Assembly (NCBI GenBank): GCA_030848705.1
Contig: CM061238.1
Coordinates: 61,605,133 to 61,669,132 of the forward strand
DNA from: Heracleum sosnowskyi
Taxonomy: Eukaryota; Streptophyta; Magnoliopsida; Apiales; Apiaceae
DNA: 64,000 bases
Direction: 5' to 3'
Shown: one piece after another, positions 40,361-53,290 of the stretch
Position numbering within the stretch: the stretch's first letter is position 1
Layout: every line of letters begins with the position of its first letter
The notes under the pieces: generated by a model
What the model was told of the DNA's origin: nothing
What the model saw: only the letters and a program-made list of their open reading frames with translations
Databases searched by the model: none
Position numbers and translations under genes: made by a program

Positions 40361-43293
40361 ACGGACAGCTCCAAATGAAGTTTTCTGTAATTCTATAAAC
40401 CCATAGGGTCAAACTACGAGAAAATATCCACAAAATGGACCGCTTCAATTTTCCCCCATTTTCCTTGTATAGCTCCCTTTAGAGGTAAACGTAATCTGGC
40501 GTCCCCTGGTATCTGCTCCGATTCAGGCACGGACAGCTCCAAATGAAGTTTTCTGTAATTCTATAAACCCATAGGGTCAAACTACGAGAAAATATCCACA
40601 AAATGGCCCGCTTCAATTTTTCCCCATTTTCCTTGTATAGCTCCCTTTAGAGGTAAACGTAATCGGGCGTCCCCTGGTATCTGCTCCGATTCAGGCACGG
40701 ACAGCTCCAAATGAAGTTTTCTGCAATTCTATAAACCCATAGGGTCAAACTACGAGAAAATATCCACAAAATGGCCCGCTTCAATTTTCCCCCATTTTCC
40801 TTGTATAGCTCCCTTTAGAGGTAAACGTAATCGGGCGTCCCCTGGTATCTGCTCCGATTCAGGCACGGACAGCTCCAAATGAAGTTTTCTGCAATTCAAT
40901 AAACCCATAGGGTCAAACTACGAGAAAATATCCACAAAATTGCCCGCTTCAATTTTTCCCCATTTTCCATGTATAGCTCCCTTTATAGGTAAACGTAATC
41001 GGGCGTCCCCTGGTATGTGCTCCGATTCAGGCACGGACAGCTCCAAATGAAGTTTTCTGCAATTCTATAAACCCATAGGGTCAAACTACGAGAAAATATC
41101 CACAAAATGGCCCGCTTCAATTTTCCCCCATTTTCCTTGTATAGCTCCCTTTAGAGGTAAACGTAATCGGGCGTCCCCTGGTATCTGCTCCGATTCAGGC
41201 ACGGACAGCTCCAAATGAAGTTTTCTGCAATTCAATAAACCCATAGGGTCAAACTACGAGAAAATATCCACAAAATGGCCCGCTTCAATTTTTCCCCATT
41301 TTCCTTGTATAGCTCCCTTTATAGGTAAACGTAATCGGGCGTCCCCTGGTATCTGCTCCGATTCAGGCACGGACAGCTCCAAATGAAGTTTTCTGTAATT
41401 CTATAAACCCATAGGGTCAAACTACGAGAAAATATACACAAAATGGACCGCTTCAATTTTCCCCCATTTTCCTTGTTTAGCTCCCTTTAGAGGTAAACGT
41501 AATCTGGCGTCCCCTGGTATCTGCTCCGATTCAGGCACGGACAGCTCCAAATGAAGTTTTCTGTAATTCTATAAACCCATAGGGTCAAACTACGAGAAAA
41601 TATCCACAAAATGGCCCGCTTCAATTTTTCCCCATTTTCCTTGTATAGCTCCCTTTAGAGGTAAACGTAATCGGGTGTCCCCTGATATCTGCTCCGATTC
41701 AGGCACGGACAGCTCCAAATGAAGTTTTCTGTAATTCTATAAACAAATAGGGTCAAACTACGAGAAAATATCCACAAAATGGCCCGCTTCAATTTTTCCC
41801 CATTTTCCTTGTATAGCTCCCTTTATAGGTAAACGTAATCGGGCGTCCCCTGGTATCTGCTCCGATTCAGGCACGGACAGCTCCAAATGAAGTTTTCTGT
41901 AATTCTATAAACCCATAGGGTCAAACTACGAGAAAATATCCACAAAATGGACCGCTTCAATTTTCCCCCATTTTCCTTGTATAGCTCCCTTTAGAGGTAA
42001 ACGTAATCTGGCGTCCCCTGGTATCTGCTCCGATTCAGGCACGGACAGCTCCAAATGAAGTTTTCTGTAATTCTATAAACCCATAGGGTCAAACTACGAG
42101 AAAATATCCACAAAATGGCCCGCTTCAATTTTTCCCCATTTTCCTTGTATAGCTCCCTTTAGAGGTAAACGTAATCGGGCGTCCCCTGGTATCTGCTCCG
42201 ATTCATGCACGGACAGCTCCAAATGAAGTTTTCTGCAATTCTATAAACCCATAGGGTCAAACTACGAGAAAATATCCACAAAATGGCCCGCTTCAATTTT
42301 CCCCCATTTTCCTTGTATAGCTCCCTTTAGAGGTAAACGTAATCGGGCGTCCCCTGGTATCTGCTCCGATTCAGGCACGGACAGCTCCAAATGAAGTTTT
42401 CTGTAATTCAATAAACCCATAGGGTCAAACTACGGGAAAATATCCACAAAATGGACCGCTTCAATTTTTCCCCATTTTCCATGTATAGCTCCCTTTATAG
42501 GTAAACGTAATCGGGCGTCCCCTGGTATGTGCTCCGATTCAGGCACGGACAGCTTCAAATGAAGTTTTCTGCAATTCTATAAACCCATAGGGTCAAACTA
42601 CGAGAAAATATCCACAAAATGGCCCGCTTCAATTTTTCCCCATTTTCCTTGTATAGCTCCCTTTAGAGGTAAACGTAATCGGGCGTCCCCTGGTATCTGC
42701 TCCGATTCATGCACGGACAGCTCCAAATGAAGTTTTCTGTAATTCTATAAACAAATAGGGTCAAACTACGAGAAAATATCCACAAAATGGCCCGCTTCAA
42801 TTTCCCCCCATTTTCCTTGTATAGCTCCCTTTAGAGGTAAACGTAATCGGGCGTCCCCTGGTATCTGCTCCGATTTAGGCACGGACAGCTCCAAATGAAG
42901 TTTTCTGTAATTCTATAAACCCATAGGGTCAAACTACGAGAAAATATCCACAAAATGGCCCGCTTCAATTTCCCCCCATTTTCCTTGTATAGCTCCCTTT
43001 ATAGGTAAACGTAATCGGGCGTCCCCTGGTATCTGCTCCGATTCAGGCACGGACAGCTCCAAATGAAGTTTTCTGTAATTCTATAAACCCATAGGGTCAA
43101 ACTACGGGAAAATATACACAAAATGGCCCGCTTCAATTTCCCCCCATTTTCCTTGTATAGCTCCCTTTAGAGGTAAACGTAATCGGGCGTCCCCTGGTAT
43201 CTGCTCCGATTCAGGCACGGACAGCTCCAAATGAAGTTTTCTGTAATTCTATAAACCCATAGGGTCAAACTACGGGAAAATATCCACAAAATG
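39322..43293. repeat. 32-mer duplication (offset 5,376 bp), copy 1
   Basis: It matches 44,698-48,669 at offset 5,376 (32 x 168). Shared markers are GCGTTCCCTG (39,491 and 44,867), CCTTGTTTAG (41,472 and 46,848), GGGTGTCCCCTGA (about 41,673 and 47,049) and ATTCATGCAC (42,201 and 47,577). The edges are G/T at 39,321 and 44,697, and G/C at 43,294 and 48,670. The left part overlaps copy 2 of the 4,031-bp superunit, so this duplication followed that one. Confidence 0.85.
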
Positions 43294-43463
43294 GCCCGCT
43301 TCAATTTCCCCCCATTTTCCTTGTATAGCTCCCTTTAGAGGTAAACGTAATCGGGCGTCCCCTGGTATCTGCTCCGATTCAGGCACGGACAGCTCCAAAT
43401 GAAGTTTTCTGTAATTCTATAAACCCATAGGGTCAAACTACGGGAAAATATCCACAAAATGGA

Positions 43464-44786
43464 CCGCTTCAATTTTCCCCCATTTTCCTTGTATAGCTCC
43501 CTTTAGAGGTAAACGTAATCGGGCGTCCCCTGGTATCTGCTCCGATTCAGGCACGGACAGCTCCAAATGAAGTTTTCTGCAATTCAATAAACCCATAGGG
43601 TCAAACTACGAGAAAATATCCACAAAATTGCCCGCTTCAATTTTTCCCCATTTTCCATGTATAGCTCCCTTTATAGGTAAACGTAATCGGGCGTCCCCTG
43701 GTATGTGCTCCGATTCAGGCACGGACAGCTCCAAATGAAGTTTTCTGCAATTCTATAAACCCATAGGGTCAAACTACGAGAAAATATCCACAAAATGGCC
43801 CGCTTCAATTTTCCCCCATTTTCCTTGTATAGCTCCCTTTAGAGGTAAACGTAATCGGGCGTCCCCTGGTATCTGCTCCGATTCAGGCACGGACAGCTCC
43901 AAATGAAGTTTTCTGCAATTCAATAAACCCATAGGGTCAAACTACGAGAAAATATCCACAAAATGGCCCGCTTCAATTTTTCCCCATTTTCCTTGTATAG
44001 CTCCCTTTATAGGTAAACGTAATCGGGCGTCCCCTGGTATCTGCTCCGATTCAGGCACGGACAGCTCCAAATGAAGTTTTCTGTAATTCTATAAACCCAT
44101 AGGGTCAAACTACGAGAAAATATACACAAAATGGACCGCTTCAATTTTCCCCCATTTTCCTTGTTTAGCTCCCTTTAGAGGTAAACGTAATCTGGCGTCC
44201 CCTGGTATCTGCTCCGATTCAGGCACGGACAGCTCCAAATGAAGTTTTCTGTAATTCTATAAACCCATAGGGTCAAACTACGAGAAAATATCCACAAAAT
44301 GGCCCGCTTCAATTTTTCCCCATTTTCCTTGTATAGCTCCCTTTAGAGGTAAACGTAATCGGGCGTCCCCTGATATCTGCTCCGATTCAGGCACGGACAG
44401 CTCCAAATGAAGTTTTCTGTAATTCTATAAACAAATAGGGTCAAACTACGAGAAAATATCCACAAAATGGCCCGCTTCAATTTTTCCCCATTTTCCTTGT
44501 ATAGCTCCCTTTATAGGTAAACGTAATCGGGCGTCCCCTGGTATCTGCTCCGATTCAGGCACGGACAGCTCCAAATGAAGTTTTCTGTAATTCTATAAAC
44601 CCATAGGGTCAAACTACGAGAAAATATCCACAAAATGGACCGCTTCAATTTTCCCCCATTTTCCTTGTATAGCTCCCTTTAGAGGTAAACGTAATCTGGC
44701 GTCCCCTGGTATCTGCTCCGATTCAGGCACGGACAGCTCCAAATGAAGTTTTCTGTAATTCTATAAACCCATAGGGTCAAACTACG
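43464..44786. repeat. Middle copy of a 16-mer unit (offset 2,688 bp)
   Basis: It matches 40,776-42,098 at offset 2,688 (16 x 168). With the 32-mer duplication this gives three copies of the 1.32-kb block, at 40,776, 43,464 and 46,152. CCTTGTTTAG is in all three (41,472, 44,160 and 46,848). GGGTGTCCCC is in the first and third but not the middle copy. This supports the first and third being the closest pair. Confidence 0.82.
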
Positions 44787-47700
44787 GGAAAATATCCACA
44801 AAATGGACCGCTTCAATTTTCCCCCATTTTCCTTGTATAGCTCCCTTTAGAGGTAAACGTAATCGGGCGTTCCCTGGTATCTGCTCCGATTCAGGCACGG
44901 ACAGCTCCAAATGAAGTTTTCTGTAATTCTATAAACCCATAGGGTCAAACTACGGGAAAATATCCACAAAATGGACCGCTTCAATTTTCCCCCATTTTCC
45001 TTGTATAGCTCCCTTTAGAGGTAAACGTAATCGGGCGTCCCCTGGTATCTGCTCCGATTCAGGCACGGACAGCTCCAAATGAAGTTTTCTGCAATTCTAT
45101 AAACCCATAGGGTCAAACTACGAGAAAATATCCACAAAATGGACCGCTTCAATTTTCCCCCATTTTCCTTGTATAGCTCTCTTTATAGGTAAACGTAATC
45201 GGGCGTCCCCTGGTATCTGCTCCGATTCAGGCACGGACAGCTCCAAATGAAGTTTTCTGTAATTCTATAAACCCATAGGGTCAAACTACGAGAAAATATC
45301 CACAAAATGGCCCGCTTCAATTTTTCCCCATTTTCCTTGTATAGCTCCCTTTAGAGGTAAACGTAATCTGGCGTCCCCTGGTATCTGCTCCGATTCAGGC
45401 ACGGACAGCTCCAAATGAAGTTTTCTGCAATTCTATAAACCCATAGGGTCAAACTACGAGAAAATATCCACAAAATGGACCGCTTCAATTTTCCCCCATT
45501 TTCCTTGTATAGCTCTCTTTATAGGTAAACGTAATCGGGCGTCCCCTGGTATCTGCTCCGATTCAGGCACGGACAGCTCCAAATGAAGTTTTCTGTAATT
45601 CTATAAACAAATAGGGTCAAACTACGAGAAAATATCCACAAAATGGCCCGCTTCAATTTTTCCCCATTTTCCTTGTATAGCTCCCTTTATAGGTAAACGT
45701 AATCGGGCGTCCCCTGGTATCTGCTCCGATTCAGGCACGGACAGCTCCAAATGAAGTTTTCTGTAATTCTATAAACCCATAGGGTCAAACTACGAGAAAA
45801 TATCCACAAAATGGACCGCTTCAATTTTCCCCCATTTTCCTTGTATAGCTCCCTTTAGAGGTAAACGTAATCTGGCGTCCCCTGGTATCTGCTCCGATTC
45901 AGGCACGGACAGCTCCAAATGAAGTTTTCTGTAATTCTATAAACCCATAGGGTCAAACTACGAGAAAATATCCACAAAATGGCCCGCTTCAATTTTTCCC
46001 CATTTTCCTTGTATAGCTCCCTTTAGAGGTAAACGTAATCGGGCGTCCCCTGGTATCTGCTCCGATTCAGGCACGGACAGCTCCAAATGAAGTTTTCTGC
46101 AATTCTATAAACCCATAGGGTCAAACTACGAGAAAATATCCACAAAATGGCCCGCTTCAATTTTCCCCCATTTTCCTTGTATAGCTCCCTTTAGAGGTAA
46201 ACGTAATCGGGCGTCCCCTGGTATCTGCTCCGATTCAGGCACGGACAGCTCCAAATGAAGTTTTCTGCAATTCAATAAACCCATAGGGTCAAACTACGAG
46301 AAAATATCCACAAAATTGCCCGCTTCAATTTTTCCCCATTTTCCATGTATAGCTCCCTTTATAGGTAAACGTAATCGGGCGTCCCCTGGTATGTGCTCCG
46401 ATTCAGGCACGGACAGCTCCAAATGAAGTTTTCTGCAATTCTATAAACCCATAGGGTCAAACTACGAGAAAATATCCACAAAATGGCCCGCTTCAATTTT
46501 CCCCCATTTTCCTTGTATAGCTCCCTTTAGAGGTAAACGTAATCGGGCGTCCCCTGGTATCTGCTCCGATTCAGGCACGGACAGCTCCAAATGAAGTTTT
46601 CTGCAATTCAATAAACCCATAGGGTCAAACTACGAGAAAATATCCACAAAATGGCCCGCTTCAATTTTTCCCCATTTTCCTTGTATAGCTCCCTTTATAG
46701 GTAAACGTAATCGGGCGTCCCCTGGTATCTGCTCCGATTCAGGCACGGACAGCTCCAAATGAAGTTTTCTGTAATTCTATAAACCCATAGGGTCAAACTA
46801 CGAGAAAATATACACAAAATGGACCGCTTCAATTTTCCCCCATTTTCCTTGTTTAGCTCCCTTTAGAGGTAAACGTAATCTGGCGTCCCCTGGTATCTGC
46901 TCCGATTCAGGCACGGACAGCTCCAAATGAAGTTTTCTGTAATTCTATAAACCCATAGGGTCAAACTACGAGAAAATATCCACAAAATGGCCCGCTTCAA
47001 TTTTTCCCCATTTTCCTTGTATAGCTCCCTTTAGAGGTAAACGTAATCGGGTGTCCCCTGATATCTGCTCCGATTCAGGCACGGACAGCTCCAAATGAAG
47101 TTTTCTGTAATTCTATAAACAAATAGGGTCAAACTACGAGAAAATATCCACAAAATGGCCCGCTTCAATTTTTCCCCATTTTCCTTGTATAGCTCCCTTT
47201 ATAGGTAAACGTAATCGGGCGTCCCCTGGTATCTGCTCCGATTCAGGCACGGACAGCTCCAAATGAAGTTTTCTGTAATTCTATAAACCCATAGGGTCAA
47301 ACTACGAGAAAATATCCACAAAATGGACCGCTTCAATTTTCCCCCATTTTCCTTGTATAGCTCCCTTTAGAGGTAAACGTAATCTGGCGTCCCCTGGTAT
47401 CTGCTCCGATTCAGGCACGGACAGCTCCAAATGAAGTTTTCTGTAATTCTATAAACCCATAGGGTCAAACTACGAGAAAATATCCACAAAATGGCCCGCT
47501 TCAATTTTTCCCCATTTTCCTTGTATAGCTCCCTTTAGAGGTAAACGTAATCGGGCGTCCCCTGGTATCTGCTCCGATTCATGCACGGACAGCTCCAAAT
47601 GAAGTTTTCTGCAATTCTATAAACCCATAGGGTCAAACTACGAGAAAATATCCACAAAATGGCCCGCTTCAATTTTCCCCCATTTTCCTTGTATAGCTCC

Positions 47701-48669
47701 CTTTAGAGGTAAACGTAATCGGGCGTCCCCTGGTATCTGCTCCGATTCAGGCACGGACAGCTCCAAATGAAGTTTTCTGTAATTCAATAAACCCATAGGG
47801 TCAAACTACGGGAAAATATCCACAAAATGGACCGCTTCAATTTTTCCCCATTTTCCATGTATAGCTCCCTTTATAGGTAAACGTAATCGGGCGTCCCCTG
47901 GTATGTGCTCCGATTCAGGCACGGACAGCTTCAAATGAAGTTTTCTGCAATTCTATAAACCCATAGGGTCAAACTACGAGAAAATATCCACAAAATGGCC
48001 CGCTTCAATTTTTCCCCATTTTCCTTGTATAGCTCCCTTTAGAGGTAAACGTAATCGGGCGTCCCCTGGTATCTGCTCCGATTCATGCACGGACAGCTCC
48101 AAATGAAGTTTTCTGTAATTCTATAAACAAATAGGGTCAAACTACGAGAAAATATCCACAAAATGGCCCGCTTCAATTTCCCCCCATTTTCCTTGTATAG
48201 CTCCCTTTAGAGGTAAACGTAATCGGGCGTCCCCTGGTATCTGCTCCGATTTAGGCACGGACAGCTCCAAATGAAGTTTTCTGTAATTCTATAAACCCAT
48301 AGGGTCAAACTACGAGAAAATATCCACAAAATGGCCCGCTTCAATTTCCCCCCATTTTCCTTGTATAGCTCCCTTTATAGGTAAACGTAATCGGGCGTCC
48401 CCTGGTATCTGCTCCGATTCAGGCACGGACAGCTCCAAATGAAGTTTTCTGTAATTCTATAAACCCATAGGGTCAAACTACGGGAAAATATACACAAAAT
48501 GGCCCGCTTCAATTTCCCCCCATTTTCCTTGTATAGCTCCCTTTAGAGGTAAACGTAATCGGGCGTCCCCTGGTATCTGCTCCGATTCAGGCACGGACAG
48601 CTCCAAATGAAGTTTTCTGTAATTCTATAAACCCATAGGGTCAAACTACGGGAAAATATCCACAAAATG
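44698..48669. repeat. 32-mer duplication (offset 5,376 bp), copy 2
   Basis: This is the partner of 39,322-43,293. I saw no substitution between the copies in the lines compared. The block ends within a monomer at the G/C difference of 48,670, where this side reads AAATGCACC; that form is seen again near 52,514 and 62,432. Confidence 0.84.
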
Positions 48670-50130
48670 CACCGCTTCAATTTTCCCCCATTTTCCTTGT
48701 ATAGCTCCCTTTAGAGGTAAACGTAATCGGGCGTCCCCTGGTATCTGCTCTGATTTAGGCACGGACAGCTCCAAATGAAGTTTTCTGTAATTCTATAAAC
48801 CCATAGGGTCAAACTACGGGAAAATATCCACAAAATGGCCCGCTTCAATTTCCCCCCATTTTCCTTGTATAGCTCCCTTTAGAGGTAAACGTAATCGGGC
48901 GTCCCCTGGTATCTGCTCCGATTCAGGCACGGACAGCTCCAAATGAAGTTTTCTGTAATTCTATAAACCCATAGGGTCAAACTACGGGAAAATATCCACA
49001 AAATGGCCCGCTTCAATTTCCCCCCATTTTCCTTGTATAGCTCCCTTTAGAGGTAAACGTAATCGGGCGTCCCCTGGTATCTGCTCCGATTCAGGCACGG
49101 ACAGCTCCAAATGAAGTTTTCTGTAATTCTATAAACCCATAGGGTCAAACTACGGGAAAATATCCACAAAATGGACCGCTTCAATTTTCCCCCATTTTCC
49201 TTGTATAGCTCCCTTTAGAGGTAAACGTAATCGGGCGTCCCCTGGTATCTGCTCCGATTCAGGCACGGACAGCTCCAAATGAAGTTTTCTGCAATTCTAT
49301 AAACCCATAGGGTCAAACTACGAGAAAATATCCACAAAATGGCCCGCTTCAATTTTTCCCCATTTTCCTTGTATAGCTCCCTTTAGAGGTAAACGTAATC
49401 GGGCGTCCCCTGGTATGTGCTCCGATTCAGGCACGGACAGCTTCAAATGAAGTTTTCTGCAATTCAATAAACCCATAGGGTCAAACTACGAGAAAATATC
49501 CACAAAATGGCCCGCTTCAATTTTTCCCCATTTTCCATGTATAGCTCCCTTTAGAGGTAAACGTAATCGGGCGTCCCCTGGTATGTGCTCCGATTCAGGC
49601 ACAGACAGCTCCAAATGAAGTTTTCTGTAATTCTATAAACCCATAGGGTCAAACTACGAGAAAATATCCACAAAATGGCCCGCTTCAATTTTTCCCCATT
49701 TTCCTTGTATAGCTCCCTTTATAGGTAAACGTAATCGGGCGTCCCCTGGTATCTGCTCCGATTCAGGCACGGACATCTCCAAATGAAGTTTTCTGTAATT
49801 CTATAAACCCATAGGGTCAAACTACGAGAAAATATACACAAAATGGACCGCTTCAATTTTCCCCCATTTTCCTTGTATAGCTCCCTTTAGAGGTAAACGT
49901 AATCTGGCCTCCCCTGGTATCTGCTCCTATTCAGGCACGGACAGCTCCAAATGAAGTTTTCTGTAATTCTATAAACCCATAGGGTCAAACTACGAGAAAA
50001 TATCCACAAAATGGCCCGCTTCAATTTTTCCCCATTTTCCTTGTATAGCTCCCTTTAGAGGTAAACGTAATCGGGCGTCCCCTGGTATCTGCTCCGATTC
50101 AGGCACGGACAGCTCCAAATGAAGTTTTCT

Positions 50131-50150
50131 GTAATTCTACAACTACGAGA
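50131..50150. other. 15-bp deletion inside a monomer
   Basis: The sequence passes from GTAATTCTA directly to CAACTACGAG. The normal monomer has 15 more bases between these (most of sites 80-98), including the whole ACCC-ATA-GGGT dyad. This is the only indel larger than 2 bp in 381 monomers, and it is not found in any other copy, so it appears young. The CAAC end resembles the separate 1-nt deletion form seen at 11,518 and 17,397. Confidence 0.92.
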
Positions 50151-50513
50151 AAATATCCACAAAATGGACCGCTTCAATTTTCCCCCATTTTCCTTGTATA
50201 GCTCCCTTTAGAGGTAAACGTAATCGGGCGTCCCCTGGTATCTGCTCCGATTCAGGCACGGACAGCTCCAAATGAAGTTTTCTGTAATTCTATAAACCCA
50301 TAGGGTCAAACTACGAGAAAATATCCACAAAATGGCCCGCTTCAATTTCCCCCCATTTTCCTTGTATAGCTCCCTTTATAGGTAAACGTAATCGGGCGTC
50401 CCCTGGTATCTGCTCCGAATCAGGCACGGACAGCTCCAAATGAAGTTTTCTGTAATTCTATAAACCCATAGGGTCAAACTACGGGAAAATATACACAAAA
50501 TGGCCCGCTTCAA

Positions 50514-50521
50514 TTTCCCCC
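50514..50521. other. 1-nt contraction of the pyrimidine tract
   Basis: The tract reads TTTCCCCC (8 bases) instead of the 9 found in every other monomer. Because the monomer is a multiple of three, this is one of the few places where a reading frame shifts. That shift creates the only open frame of any length in the window (complement of 50,376-50,606), which is an artefact and not a gene. Confidence 0.9.
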
Positions 50522-53290
50522 ATTTTCCTTGTATAGCTCCCTTTAGAGGTAAACGTAATCGGGCGTCCCCTGGTATCTGCTCCGATTCAGGCACGGACAG
50601 CTCCAAATGAAGTTTTCTGTAATTCTATAAACCCATAGGGTCAAACTACGAGAAAATATCCACAAAATTGCCCGCTTCAATTTTTCCCCATTTTCCATGT
50701 ATAGCTCCCTTTATAGGTAAACGTAATCGGGCGTCCCCTGGTATGTGCTCCGATTCAGGCACGGACAGCTTCAAATGAAGTTTTCTGCAATTCAATAAAC
50801 CCATAGGGTCAAACTACGAGAAAATATCCACAAAATGGCCCGCTTCAATTTTTCCCCATTTTCCTTGTATAGCTCCCTTTAGAGGTAAACGTAATCGGGC
50901 GTCCCCTGGTATCTGCTCCGATTCAGGCACGGACAGCTCCAAATGAAGTTTTCTGTAATTCTATAAACAAATAGGGTCAAACTACGAGAAAATATCCACA
51001 AAATGGCCCGCTTCAATTTTTCCCCATTTTCCTTGTATAGCTCCCTTTAGAGGTAAACGTAATCGGGCGTCCCCTGGTATCTGCTCCGATTCAGGCACGG
51101 ACAGCTCCAAATGAAGTTTTCTGTAATTCTATAAACCCATAGGGTCAAACTACGAGAAAATATACACAAAATGGCCCGCTTCAATTTCCCCCCATTTTCC
51201 TTGTATAGCTCCCTTTATAGGTAAACGTAATCGGGCGTCCCCTGGTATCTGCTCCGATTCAGGCACGGACAGCTCCAAATGAAGTTTTCTGTAATTCTAT
51301 AAACCCATAGGGTCAAACTACGGGAAAATATACACAAAATGGCCCGCTTCAATTTCCCCCCATTTTCCTTGTATAGCTCCCTTTAGAGGTAAACGTAATC
51401 GGGCGTCCCCTGGTATCTGCTCCGATTCAGGCACGGACAGCTCCAAATGAAGTTTTCTGTAATTCTATAAACCCATAGGGTCAAACTACGAGAAAATATC
51501 CACAAAATGGCCCGCTTCAATTTTTCCCCATTTTCCTTGTATAGCTCCCTTTATAGGTAAACGTAATCGGGCGTCCCCTGGTATCTGCTCCGATTCAGGC
51601 ACGGACAGCTCCAAATGAAGTTTTCTGTAATTCTATAAACCCATAGGGTCAAACTACGAGAAAATATCCACAAAATGGACCGCTTCAATTTTCCCCCATT
51701 TTCCTTGTATAGCTCCCTTTAGAGGTAAACGTAATCTGGCGTCCCCTGGTATCTGCTCCGATTCAGGCACGGACAGCTCCAAATGAAGTTTTCTGTAACT
51801 CTATTAACCCATAGGGTCAAACTACGAGAAAATATCCACAAAATGGCCCGCTTCAATTTTTCCCAATTTTCCTTGTATAGCTCCCTTTAGAGGTAAACGT
51901 AATCGGGCGTCCCCTGGTATCTGCTCCGATTCATGCACGGACAGCTCCAAATGAAGTTTTTTGTAATTCTATAAACAAATAGGGTCAAACTACGAGAAAA
52001 TATCCACAAAATGGCCCGCTTCAATTTCCCCCCATTTTCCTTGTATAGCTCCCTTTAGAGGTAAACGTAATCGGGCGTCCCCTGGTATCTGCTCCGATTC
52101 AGGCACGGACAGCTCCAAATGAAGTTTTCTGTAATTCTATAAACCCATAGGGTCAAACTACGAGAAAATATCCACAAAATGGCCCGCTTCAATTTCCCCC
52201 CATTTTCCTTGTATAGCTCCCTTTATAGGTAAACGTAATCGGGCGTCCCCTGGTATCTGCTCCGATTCAGGCACGGACAGCTCCAAATGAAGTTTTCTGT
52301 AATTCTATAAACCCATAGGGTCAAACTACGGGAAAATATACACAAAATGGCCCGCTTCAATTTCCCCCCATTTTCCTTGTATAGCTCCCTTTAGAGGTAA
52401 ACGTAATCGGGCGTCCCCTGGTATCTGCTCCGATTCAGGCACGGACAGCTCCAAATGAAGTTTTCTGTAATTCTATAAACCCATAGGGTCAAACTACGGG
52501 AAAATATCCACAAAATGCACCGCTTCAATTTTCCCCCATTTTCCTTGTATAGCTCCCTTTAGAGGTAAACGTAATCGGGCGTCCCCTGGTATCTGCTCCG
52601 ATTCAGGCACGGACAGCTCCAAATGAAGTTTTCTGTAATTCTATAAACCCATAGGGTCAAACTACGGGAAAATATCCACAAAATGGCCCGCTTCAATTTC
52701 CCCCCATTTTCCTTGTATAGCTCCCTTTAGAGGTAAACGTAATCGGGCGACCCCTGGTATCTGCTCCGATTCAGGCACGGACAGCTCCAAATGAAGTTTT
52801 CTGTAATTCTATAAACCCATAGGGTCAAACTACGGGAAAATATCCACAAAATGGCCCGCTTCAATTTCCCCCCATTTTCCTTGTATAGCTCCCTTTAGAG
52901 GTAAACGTAATCGGGCGTCCCCTGGTATCTGCTCCGATTCAGGCACGGACAGCTCCAAATGAAGTTTTCTGTAATTCTATAAACCCATAGGGTCAAACTA
53001 CGGGAAAATATCCACAAAATGGACCGCTTCAATTTTCCCCCATTTTCCTTGTATAGCTCCCTTTAGAGGTAAACGTAATCGGGCGTCCCCTGGTATGTGC
53101 TCCGATTCAGGCACAGACAGCTCCAAATGAAGTTTTCTGTAATTCTATAAACCCATAGGGTCAAACTACGAGAAAATATCCACAAAATGGCCCGCTTCAA
53201 TTTTTCCCCATTTTCCTTGTATAGCTCCCTTTATAGGTAAACGTAATCGGGCGTCCCCTGGTATCTGCTCCGATTCAGGCACGGACATCA

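Larger units (their letters stand above)
48670..53290. repeat. Mixed zone with the only large indel of the array
   Basis: The monomers are ordinary, but two different offsets apply. About 48.0-48.7 kb matches 51.9-52.6 kb at 3,848 bp (23 monomers minus 16 bases). 49,538-50,083 matches 53,050-53,595 at 3,512 bp (21 monomers minus 16). The second copy is therefore two monomers shorter. The 16 missing bases are the 15-bp deletion near 50,140 and the 1-nt loss at 50,514-50,521. The pyrimidine tract TTTCCCCCC is frequent here. Confidence 0.75.

Noticed and set aside
50376..50606. 76-codon open frame on the complement strand
   Set aside because: It is satellite DNA, begins with TTG, has no ATG, and exists only because a 1-nt contraction shifts the frame. 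Its two ends are the same repeat read in two frames.
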